Assembly (NCBI GenBank): GCA_027030605.1
Contig: JALVEV010000123.1
Coordinates: 1 to 11,572 of the forward strand
Direction of reading: 5' to 3'
DNA from: Campylobacteraceae bacterium
GTDB lineage: Bacteria > Campylobacterota > Campylobacteria > Campylobacterales > Sulfurovaceae
Length of the DNA: 11,572 nt
Within the stretch, counting starts at the first letter, position 1; every line of letters starts with the position of its first letter. Positions 6,064 through 11,572 of this stretch are shown here, one piece after another. A model generated the notes under the pieces. That model had not been told where the DNA came from. It saw nothing but the letters and a program-made list of their open reading frames with translations, and did not search any database. Both the position numbers and the translations under genes were made by a program.

Positions 6064-7944
6064 ATGAGTAAAGTATTAGGAATTGACTTAGGAACAACAA
6101 ACTCAGCAATGAGTGTTTATGAAAATGGTGAAGCAAAAATTATTGCAAACAAAGAGGGTAAAAATACAACTCCTTCAATTGTTGCATTTACAGATAAAGG
6201 TGAGATTTTAGTTGGTGAGTCTGCAAAGAGACAAGCAGTAACAAACCCAGAGAAGACAATCTACTCTATTAAAAGAATTATGGGGTTAATGTGTGATGAA
6301 GACCATGCAAAAGCAGCAAAAGAGAGACTTCCATACCATATTGTAGATAGAAATGGTGCTTGTGCTATTGAGGTTTCAGGAAAAACATATACACCACAAG
6401 AGATTTCATCTAAAATTCTAATGAAATTAAAAGAGGATGCAGAGGCTTACCTTGGTGAGACAGTAACTGATGCAGTTATTACAGTACCTGCTTACTTTAA
6501 TGATGCACAGAGAAAAGCAACAAAAGAGGCAGGAACCATTGCAGGTCTTAATGTTTTAAGAATTATCAATGAACCAACTTCAGCAGCACTTGCTTATGGT
6601 CTTGATAAAAAAGAGTCTGAACAAATCGTAGTTTATGACCTAGGTGGTGGTACATTTGATGTTACTGTACTTGAAACAGGTGACAGTGTTGTAGAGGTTA
6701 TGGCAACAGGTGGAGATGCATTCCTTGGTGGTGATGACTTTGACAACAGAATTATTGACTATGTAGCAACAGAGTTTAAAAATGAGACAGGTATAGATAT
6801 TAAAGCTGATGTTATGGCACTTCAAAGAGTTAAAGATGCAGCTGAAAATGCAAAAAAAGAGCTTTCATCTTCAACTGAAACAGAGATTAACTTGCCATTT
6901 ATTACAGCCGATGCAAGTGGACCAAAACACCTTGTTCAAAAAATTACAAGAGCGAAGTTTGAGTCTTTAATTGAAGATTTAGTGGCTTCTACTATTGATA
7001 CCATTAAAAAAGTTCTTGCAGATGCAGATGTTACAACATCAGATATTAATGAAGTTGTAATGGTTGGTGGTTCGACAAGAGTACCATTAGTTCAAGAAAA
7101 GGTTCAAAAATTCTTTGGAAAAGAGCTTAACAAGTCAGTAAATCCAGATGAGGTTGTTGCGATTGGTGCAGCGATTCAAGGTGGGGTTTTAAAAGGTGAT
7201 GTTAAAGATGTATTGTTACTAGATGTTACACCACTCTCACTAGGTATTGAGACTTTAGGTGGAGTTACTACAAAGGTAATTGAAAAAGGTACAACTATTC
7301 CAGCTAAGAAGTCACAAGTCTTCTCAACAGCAGAAGATAACCAACCAGCTGTAAGTATTCATGTACTTCAAGGGGAAAGAGAGTTTGCTAAAGATAATAA
7401 ATCGTTAGGTATGTTCGAGCTTAGAGATATTCCAGCAGCTCCAAGAGGTGTACCTCAAATTGAAGTAACCTTTGATATTGATGCCAATGGTATCTTAACT
7501 GTTTCAGCACAAGATAAAGGAACAGGTAAATCTCAAGAGATTAAGATTACAGGCTCATCTGGACTTTCAGACGAAGAGATTGAAAAAATGGTTCAAGATG
7601 CAGAAGCTAACAAAGCTGAAGATGAAAAGAGAAAAGCACTTGTTGAGGCTAGAAACCAAGCTGATGCTTTAGTTCACCAAACAAAAAAATCATTAAGTGA
7701 TTTAGGTGAAAACTTTGATGCAACAGAAAAAGCATCTATTGAAGCTGCGATTGCTGATGTTGAGGCTCTTCTTAAAGATGACTCTGCAACAAAAGAGCAG
7801 ATTGAAGATAAAGTTAAAGTGTTAACTGAAAAATCTCATAAACTTGCAGAGGCTGTTTACGCTAAAGAGCAAGGTGGAGCAACTAAAGAACAAGCTGCTA
7901 AAAAAGTAGATGATGATGATATCATTGATGCTGAAGTAGAGTAA
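6064..7944 (+). CDS. dnaK: Molecular chaperone DnaK (Hsp70)
   Basis: 626 residues, close to the usual DnaK length. It is the ATP-dependent chaperone that binds exposed hydrophobic peptide segments, with GrpE and a DnaJ as partners. The three Hsp70 signatures are present: IDLGTTNS (7-14), DLGGGTFDV (192-200) and VVMVGGSTRVPLVQ (331-344). The interdomain linker DVLLLD is at 382-387, followed by the substrate-binding domain (from about 388) and the helical lid. The C-terminus is acidic (DDDDIIDAEVE), the bacterial counterpart of the EEVD tail. AAGGA at 6053-6057 lies 6 bases before the ATG. No terminator separates it from the DUF2237 gene downstream. No full-length dnaJ is in the window; the small J-domain protein at 9080 is a different class. 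Confidence 0.98.
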   Translation: MSKVLGIDLGTTNSAMSVYENGEAKIIANKEGKNTTPSIVAFTDKGEILVGESAKRQAVTNPEKTIYSIKRIMGLMCDEDHAKAAKERLPYHIVDRNGACAIEVSGKTYTPQEISSKILMKLKEDAEAYLGETVTDAVITVPAYFNDAQRKATKEAGTIAGLNVLRIINEPTSAALAYGLDKKESEQIVVYDLGGGTFDVTVLETGDSVVEVMATGGDAFLGGDDFDNRIIDYVATEFKNETGIDIKADVMALQRVKDAAENAKKELSSSTETEINLPFITADASGPKHLVQKITRAKFESLIEDLVASTIDTIKKVLADADVTTSDINEVVMVGGSTRVPLVQEKVQKFFGKELNKSVNPDEVVAIGAAIQGGVLKGDVKDVLLLDVTPLSLGIETLGGVTTKVIEKGTTIPAKKSQVFSTAEDNQPAVSIHVLQGEREFAKDNKSLGMFELRDIPAAPRGVPQIEVTFDIDANGILTVSAQDKGTGKSQEIKITGSSGLSDEEIEKMVQDAEANKAEDEKRKALVEARNQADALVHQTKKSLSDLGENFDATEKASIEAAIADVEALLKDDSATKEQIEDKVKVLTEKSHKLAEAVYAKEQGGATKEQAAKKVDDDDIIDAEVE

Positions 7945-7951
7945 TCTACTG

Positions 7952-8329
7952 ATGTTTAAACCACTCAATGTCTTCGGTGAACCTTTAAAACCTTGCAGTA
8001 TGGAACCTATAACAGGGTTCTACCGAGATGGTTCATGCAACTCAGGTATGGATAACCCAGGGCGACACACGGTTTGTATTTTGGCAACAGAGGAGTTTTT
8101 AGAGTACTCTAAAAGAGTAGGAAATGACCTCTCTACTCCTCTTCCTCAATATGGATTTGCTGGGGTAAAACCAGGAGACAAATGGTGTTTGGCTATAGGA
8201 AACTTTTTACGAGCTATACACCATGGAGAGAGACCTAAAGTGTTTCTTCATTCAACACATATTGCTGTTTTAGAAAATATTGAGTTGGAGAAGCTTAAAG
8301 AGTTTGCTGTAGACTTAGTCGATGAGTAG
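7952..8329 (+). CDS. DUF2237-family protein of unknown function
   Basis: 125 residues, soluble, with no signal peptide. It matches the DUF2237 pattern throughout: NVFGEPLKPCSMEPITGFYRDG, HTVCILATEEFLEYSK, GNDLSTPLPQYGF and GVKPGDKWCL. Cysteines C15, C29, C42 and C79 fall in these conserved blocks, as do several Gly/Asp/His positions, suggesting metal binding or redox activity. That is inference; no function is established to my knowledge. It starts 7 bases after the dnaK stop, with only a weak Shine-Dalgarno inside the dnaK end, so it is likely transcribed and perhaps translated together with dnaK, which would make it stress-induced. The unit ends at the hairpin right after its stop. Confidence 0.87.
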   Translation: MFKPLNVFGEPLKPCSMEPITGFYRDGSCNSGMDNPGRHTVCILATEEFLEYSKRVGNDLSTPLPQYGFAGVKPGDKWCLAIGNFLRAIHHGERPKVFLHSTHIAVLENIELEKLKEFAVDLVDE

Positions 8330-8330
8330 T

Positions 8331-8350
8331 GTCGGGTTTTTATGCCCGAC
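8331..8350. terminator. Hairpin terminator after the DUF2237 gene
   Basis: GTCGGG (8331-8336) pairs with CCCGAC (8345-8350) around an 8-base T-rich loop, directly after the DUF2237 stop and 19 bases from the stop of the convergent cytochrome gene. The stem is strong, but the following TATTTAAAAG is a poor T-run. It probably ends the grpE-dnaK-DUF2237 transcript. Confidence 0.6.
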
Positions 8351-8368
8351 TATTTAAAAGAGAAAGAT

Positions 8369-8968
8369 TTATTTCCCTCCACACTTTCCACTGCCACATT
8401 TAGCATCGGTTTTGGCTTTTGCTTTGTCATCGCCACACTTATCTGAACCACATTTTTTTCCCTTGCAGTTTGGACTAGTGCAGTTAGTATCATTCCATTT
8501 AGAAGCACATTTTGCTTTGTCACCTCCACATTTACCTGAACCACACTTGTTTCCTTTGCAGTTTGGACCTGTACAATTCGCATCGTCCCATTTTTCATCA
8601 AAGTTATCAAAAAGCCATGTTGCTACTGTTTTTCTCTCCTCTTCGCTCATTGCTTTACCAATAGGAGGCATAAGACCGAACTTTTTAAGAGCCATTGGCA
8701 TACATTTAACTTTCTCTTCAGTTGGATTTTGAATATAATCTTCTACAAACGCTACAAATGCAGTTTTATTGTTGTCTAAATCATATTTAATTTTTGCAGA
8801 TACTTTACTAAAAGGTGGGGCTTTCATAGTGCTTTTATCTTTTGGAATTTTAAGTGTATGACACGCTACACATTTACTCTTAAAAATAGTCTCTCCTGTT
8901 ACCTCTTCAGCATTCACATTTACAAGTGTTGCAAAAAGTAAAACCAATATTGCTGTAATTTTTTTCAT
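8369..8968 (-). CDS. Periplasmic monohaem cytochrome c with Cys-rich repeat tail
   Basis: 199 residues. A clear signal peptide (MKKITAILVLLFATLVNVNA, cleavage after about residue 20) sends it to the periplasm. The cytochrome c domain spans about 21-125: haem is attached at CVACH (C33, C36, H37), and M100 in GLMPPIG is the likely axial ligand. TVATWLFDNF is the usual terminal helix of such domains. From residue 126 the protein becomes a low-complexity tail with 11 cysteines, made of two 28-residue units with 31-residue spacing (126-153 and 157-184) and a short third (188-198), rich in CX4C and KCG motifs. The cytochrome half is a normal small electron carrier; the tail suggests metal binding or modification. 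AAGGAAAA precedes the start, and the gene has its own promoter. Confidence 0.93.
   Translation of the reverse strand: MKKITAILVLLFATLVNVNAEEVTGETIFKSKCVACHTLKIPKDKSTMKAPPFSKVSAKIKYDLDNNKTAFVAFVEDYIQNPTEEKVKCMPMALKKFGLMPPIGKAMSEEERKTVATWLFDNFDEKWDDANCTGPNCKGNKCGSGKCGGDKAKCASKWNDTNCTSPNCKGKKCGSDKCGDDKAKAKTDAKCGSGKCGGK
8417..8593 (-). repeat. Tandem repeat encoding the Cys-rich cytochrome tail
   Basis: Two in-frame units, 8510-8593 and 8417-8500, are offset by 93 bases and clearly similar at DNA level. Each encodes the series KW-(D/N)-D-x-NCT-x-PNCKG-x-KCGS-x-KCG-x-DKAK. A partial third unit encoding AKCGSGKCGGK runs to the stop. Differences are spread along the unit, so the duplication is not recent. 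All four CX4C-spaced cysteines of each unit are retained. Confidence 0.9.
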
Positions 8969-9002
8969 TCTGTTTTCCTTTATGATATTTTGGAGTCAAT
9001 AC

Positions 9003-9011
9003 TATATAACA
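9003..9011 (-). promoter_or_regulatory. Candidate promoter of the cytochrome gene
   Basis: On the minus strand TGT followed by TATATA (read from 9011 down to 9003) is an extended -10. A start near 8996 would give a leader of about 28 bases containing AAGGAAAA. No clear -35. Confidence 0.45.
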
Positions 9012-9050
9012 ACTAATGTTAAGAGAGTGTGTAGTTTAAAGCTTTTTTAG

Positions 9051-9056
9051 TATGAT
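9051..9056 (+). promoter_or_regulatory. Candidate -10 box of the J-domain gene
   Basis: TATGAT lies 24 bases before the ATG at 9080, preceded by a T-run (TTTTTTAG) of the kind seen upstream of Campylobacterota -10 boxes. The leader would be only about 17 bases but includes the GGGAGAG ribosome site. Confidence 0.4.
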
Positions 9057-9079
9057 TTTAAAAAAGATGGGAGAGTCGT

Positions 9080-9364
9080 ATGCATCAGATTAGTTTAGAA
9101 GAGTTTAAAAAGGCTGTTGAGAGTTTAGAGTTGCTTTCTCTTACAAGTCAAGAGCATGTTAGGAAGAAATATTTGAAACTCTCTCGTAAGTATCACCCAG
9201 ATATGGAGGGTGGCTCAACTGAAAAATTCCAAGAGATTCAAAAGGCGTATGAGATTTTAGTCGCTTACATGGATAATTTTCGTTTTGTCTTTTCAGAAGA
9301 GGAGTTTAAACAGCAAAACCCTATCTTGGTTAATGTTGGGCAGAGTTGGTTGGAGGGGAGTTAA
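9080..9364 (+). CDS. Small J-domain protein
   Basis: 94 residues, almost entirely a J-domain. Helix II VRKKYLKLSRKYHPD leads into the HPD motif (39-41), which stimulates the ATPase of DnaK-type chaperones; STEKFQEIQKAYEIL is helix III. It lacks the Gly/Phe region, zinc-finger domain and C-terminal peptide-binding domains of true DnaJ, so it is a class III co-chaperone with a specialised role. The short tail after residue 65 (FRFVFSEEEFKQQNPILVNVGQSWLEG) might target a client; I do not recognise it. GGGAGAG at 9069-9075 sets the start. It is a single gene, divergent from the cytochrome, and its partner is presumably the DnaK encoded at 6064. Confidence 0.88.
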   Translation: MHQISLEEFKKAVESLELLSLTSQEHVRKKYLKLSRKYHPDMEGGSTEKFQEIQKAYEILVAYMDNFRFVFSEEEFKQQNPILVNVGQSWLEGS

Positions 9365-9393
9365 AAATTATGGATATGTTGGTATGCGAATGT

Positions 9394-9530
9394 GGGCAGA
9401 CACGGAGGTCGCCCCTACATGTTGTTGAGGTTAAATAAATATTTTCAATAGATATATTTTTAAAATATTGTCATAAAATAAAATTTGAAAAATATAAAAA
9501 TGCCTGTAGGGGCGACCTCCGTGTCTGCCC
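9394..9530. repeat. REPIN/MITE-like element with perfect 26-bp inverted ends
   Basis: The left arm (9394-9419, GGGCAGACAC...CCCCTACA) is the exact reverse complement of the right arm (9505-9530). Each arm read from the inside begins TGTAGG and can fold as GGGC-GAC / GTC-GCCC with one bulged T, a small hairpin preceded by GTAG. That is the layout of RAYT-associated REP sequences, and two facing REPs make a REPIN. The GC-rich arms contrast with the very AT-rich 85-base interior, which has no coding capacity. It lies between two convergent stop codons (30 bases after the J-domain gene, 5 bases from the DUF819 stop), so it could also end transcription from both sides. No transposase is nearby; mobilisation in trans is inferred. 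Confidence 0.8.
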
Positions 9531-9535
9531 TTGGG

Positions 9536-10699
9536 TTAAAGAGTCGTTAAAATATGCAATATATTCGCCACCCCAAGCCCCATAAAAGTACCAACAATAT
9601 ACCCCATCATCGCCATAAGCACCCCAACAGGAATAAGTGCCTTATGGTAAGCCCCTGCTAAAATAGGAGCAGAAGCTACCCCTCCAATATTGGCTAATGA
9701 AGCTACCCCCAAAGAGAATAAATCAAGTCTAAAAACTTTAGCAAAAAGCACCATAATAGTTGCATGAATAACAATAATAATAAACCCTGCAACAATATAG
9801 AGTGGGGCTTGGCTAAGTTCTGAAAAGTTAGCACGAGAGGCGATAAGTGCTACAATAAGATAGAGCATAATATTTGCCAAAGGTTGGGCAGAAGATATTT
9901 TGCTTAGAGGAGTTACTCCTGCGACAATCCCTGCTAATGTTGCAAAGATTACAATCCAAGTTGTATTGGTTAAAAATGAGGTTGTTGGTAGAAGTGGGGC
10001 GAGTTGTTGAGCAAGAACCGAGACCATAAGGGCTAGACCCAACATCATAAAGAGTGATGGAAAATCAATTGGTTGTTTCTCTTGTGTTGTATCTAAAGTT
10101 GAACCAAGTTTTTCAAGTAGCTCTCCATCGGCTTTTGTCCATTGGTTAAACTGTTTAGCCAAAGGGACAAGAGCAAGGAGTATCATGACCCATATTGCAT
10201 AGTCTATAGAGTCAATCAGTAACACATAACCCATCTTTGAGTCAGGTAACTCTAAAGCTGATTGAATAGCTACCATATTGCCTGTACCTCCCATCCATGA
10301 GCCACTTAAAGCTCCAAAAGCTTTCCATGCTCCATCTTCAAACAGTGAGTGCATAAGAGCAAACATCATAATAAACCCTAAAGAGATAGAGAGTGAAGCC
10401 AAAAAGAAAGTAAGCAAAATCTTTTTACCCAGTTTTAGTATGGTTCGTATGTCACTTTGAAGCAATAGTAGAAATATCATTGCAGGTAAGAGATTAGATT
10501 TAAAGCCTTTGTAGGCACTGTTTATCTCTTGAGTTTTGCTCCAAACTCCTAAAGTAGAGAGTGTCATAACCGTAAAGTATAAAATAACAATAGCAGGTAG
10601 ATACTCAAAGAGTTTGGCTTTGGTTTGAGCCTCTACATAGACAAGCATAGAGGCGATAAAGAGTAGAAGTGCTATGTAAGGAAAGGCTGTTGTAATCAT
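9536..10699 (-). CDS. DUF819-family (YjcL-like) integral membrane protein
   Basis: 387 residues with about 10-11 hydrophobic segments and one longer polar loop at about 183-214. Family marks are LSGSWMGGTGNMVAI (131-145) and, near the end, ASLANIGGVASAPILAGAYH (333-352). The two half-related Gly-rich motifs suggest an inverted-repeat transporter fold. The transported substrate is unknown. The start is set by a perfect ribosome site: the previous gene's stop and the Shine-Dalgarno overlap as TAGGAGGTATAATG, so translation is coupled to the thioredoxin-like gene 8 bases upstream. It is the last gene of the SQR-like/thioredoxin/DUF819 cluster, and the REPIN-like repeat begins 5 bases after its stop. 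Confidence 0.9.
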   Translation of the reverse strand: MITTAFPYIALLLFIASMLVYVEAQTKAKLFEYLPAIVILYFTVMTLSTLGVWSKTQEINSAYKGFKSNLLPAMIFLLLLQSDIRTILKLGKKILLTFFLASLSISLGFIMMFALMHSLFEDGAWKAFGALSGSWMGGTGNMVAIQSALELPDSKMGYVLLIDSIDYAIWVMILLALVPLAKQFNQWTKADGELLEKLGSTLDTTQEKQPIDFPSLFMMLGLALMVSVLAQQLAPLLPTTSFLTNTTWIVIFATLAGIVAGVTPLSKISSAQPLANIMLYLIVALIASRANFSELSQAPLYIVAGFIIIVIHATIMVLFAKVFRLDLFSLGVASLANIGGVASAPILAGAYHKALIPVGVLMAMMGYIVGTFMGLGVANILHILTTL

Positions 10700-10707
10700 T
10701 ATACCTC

Positions 10708-11061
10708 CTAAGTAAAGAGGCGACTAAAAAATGAGCCTTTTCCAGCCAATTTGTCAATTAAGTCAAAATAGTAGGTCTCATTTCGTAACCCTATGTCAGG
10801 GTATTTGAGTTTCTCATCAGGCATAACCACAATGGTAAAGGGGATAGATTTTATTTTGAATGCCTCTGAGAGTTTTGGGTTTTCATTGACATTGCATTTA
10901 ACAACTTTTACACCATTCTCCTTGCCATACTTCTCTAGTTTTTCATCTATAAGTTTTTTGAGAAGTTGACAAGGTGTACAGTTTGGCGAGTAGAAGTCTA
11001 TAAAGACGGGTTGCTCACTGTTTTTAATAATCGTTTTGTAGTTTTCATCTGTTAATTCCAT
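10708..11061 (-). CDS. Thioredoxin-like protein with CTPC active site
   Basis: 117 residues, no signal peptide, so cytoplasmic. The thioredoxin fold is shown by PVFIDFYSPNCTPCQLLKKLI with the redox pair C28 and C31 (CTPC rather than the classical CGPC), and by the cis-proline P73 in KSIPFTIVV. C55 is extra. The altered dipeptide should shift redox potential and partner choice compared with standard TrxA. The ATG has no Shine-Dalgarno: the bases before it read CTTCCCCT. It lies in frame with the upstream flavoprotein stop, 9 codons later (24 bases between), with no alternative start in that interval, so re-initiation from the upstream gene is likely. The operon suggests a role in thiol or sulfur redox, which is inference. 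Confidence 0.88.
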   Translation of the reverse strand: MELTDENYKTIIKNSEQPVFIDFYSPNCTPCQLLKKLIDEKLEKYGKENGVKVVKCNVNENPKLSEAFKIKSIPFTIVVMPDEKLKYPDIGLRNETYYFDLIDKLAGKGSFFSRLFT

Positions 11062-11085
11062 AGGGGAAGTGTAGCGAAAAAATGA

Positions 11086-11572
11086 TTACATCCCAGGTAA
11101 TCTAAACATTTTCCCAAGCTTGGTATTTTTACAATACCAACCCCAACCTTTTTTCATAATATGACCAAGATACGGCATAGGAATCATCTTAGCAGAGTTA
11201 TCACTTCGATAGACAAAAGCAGCTCCATCACCTGTGTCCATTACACATAAGATATTTAAGTGGTTTATATAAGATTTTCTACTCTCTATCTTTTGACTAT
11301 GCTGAAAAATATTGTAAGCGATATTTCGTGCCATAACCTCTGCTACATGACCCTGTTTTGCTTTCCATTTTGGTCCTAAGAGTGCAGCAGAGTCACCAAT
11401 GGCATAGACCCCATCAAATCCTTCTACTTCATTATACTCATTGGTCACTACAAAACCTGCTTCGCTGAGTGGTACATCAGATGCTTCTAAAACAGAGTGA
11501 CCCTTTCCTGCTGAGATAAACATGGTTAAGTCAGACTCAATCTTCTCTCCATCTGCAAAAACAATTGGAATT
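11086..11572 (-). CDS. FAD-dependent pyridine nucleotide-disulfide oxidoreductase, sulfide:quinone oxidoreductase-like (C-terminal part)
   Basis: The frame is open through the right edge: 161 residues are visible from 11571 to the stop at 11086, and the N-terminus lies outside. An internal ATG at 11523 is not the start, because conserved sequence (IPIVFADGEKIESDLTMFISAGKG) continues upstream of it. VYAIGDSAALLGPKWKAKQGHVAEVMARNIAYNI is the second FAD-contacting motif of the SQR/NDH-2 family. The C-terminal ILCVMDTGDGAAFVYR and GWGWYCKNTKLGKMFRLPGM resemble flavoproteins annotated as SQR in sulfur-oxidising Campylobacterota. These pass electrons to quinone at the membrane. SQR versus NDH-2 cannot be settled without the N-terminal half and its cysteines. 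It heads the cluster with the thioredoxin-like and DUF819 genes as far as visible. Confidence 0.78.
   Translation of the reverse strand, partial: IPIVFADGEKIESDLTMFISAGKGHSVLEASDVPLSEAGFVVTNEYNEVEGFDGVYAIGDSAALLGPKWKAKQGHVAEVMARNIAYNIFQHSQKIESRKSYINHLNILCVMDTGDGAAFVYRSDNSAKMIPMPYLGHIMKKGWGWYCKNTKLGKMFRLPGM

Noticed and set aside
8417..8593. Cys-rich tail considered as frameshifted or out-of-frame read-through
   Set aside because: The two units keep all Cys and Gly positions despite DNA differences, indicating selection on this reading frame.
8350..8732. Open frames on both strands overlapping the cytochrome tail, with repetitive predicted proteins
   Set aside because: Their repetitiveness is the shadow of the in-frame Cys-rich repeat; they lack ribosome sites and the minus-strand cytochrome frame has signal peptide and haem motif.
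9394..9530. Inverted repeat read as a CRISPR fragment or as an insertion sequence
   Set aside because: Only two inverted copies, no direct-repeat/spacer series, and the 85-base interior cannot encode a transposase.

Overview
The window comes from an AT-rich bacterial chromosome, most likely a Campylobacterota (Epsilonproteobacteria) of the sulfur-oxidising Sulfurovum/Sulfurimonas kind. This rests on gene content and protein style: a ThyX-type thymidylate synthase, GrpE/DnaK/S15 sequences of epsilon type, a monohaem periplasmic cytochrome c, and the end of a sulfide:quinone-oxidoreductase-like flavoprotein. It also fits promoters that are mostly an extended -10 box with little -35. The genus is an inference; no rRNA marker is present.

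Layout. Positions 1-1857 (minus) hold most of an M14 zinc carboxypeptidase with FN3 and DNRLRE/CBM96-like modules; it runs off the left edge. thyX (2005-2856, plus) is divergent from it. Next is a compact minus-strand operon, transcribed in the order Rrf2-family regulator (4279-4680), DHH/DHHA1 phosphoesterase (3228-4277), AroQ/PchB-like chorismate mutase (2918-3217). Divergent from that operon is rpsO (4860-5129), closed by a clear intrinsic terminator. A 275-base intergenic region follows. It carries a perfect 14-bp inverted repeat, a perfect-consensus sigma70 promoter and an AU-rich leader ahead of grpE (5405-5962) and dnaK (6064-7944). A DUF2237 gene (7952-8329) sits 7 bases after dnaK. 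No hrcA is present at this locus.

Right part. A secreted cytochrome c with a long Cys-rich repeat tail (8369-8968, minus) is divergent from a 94-residue J-domain protein (9080-9364, plus). Between the J-domain gene and the next convergent gene lies a 137-base element with perfect 26-bp inverted ends, each able to fold as a GTAG-preceded hairpin: a REPIN/MITE-like repeat. The window ends with a minus-strand cluster, transcribed as SQR-like flavoprotein (partial, 11086 to the right edge), thioredoxin-like protein (10708-11061), DUF819 membrane protein (9536-10699).

Most of the window is ordinary housekeeping and respiratory chromosome. The signals most worth following are the KCG-rich repeat tail on the cytochrome, which resembles metal-binding or MNIO-modified (HvfA/bufferin-like) peptides, the REPIN-like element, and the unusual regulatory architecture in front of grpE. 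No gene-free stretch exceeds 300 bases. No tRNA, rRNA, CRISPR array or transposase gene was seen.
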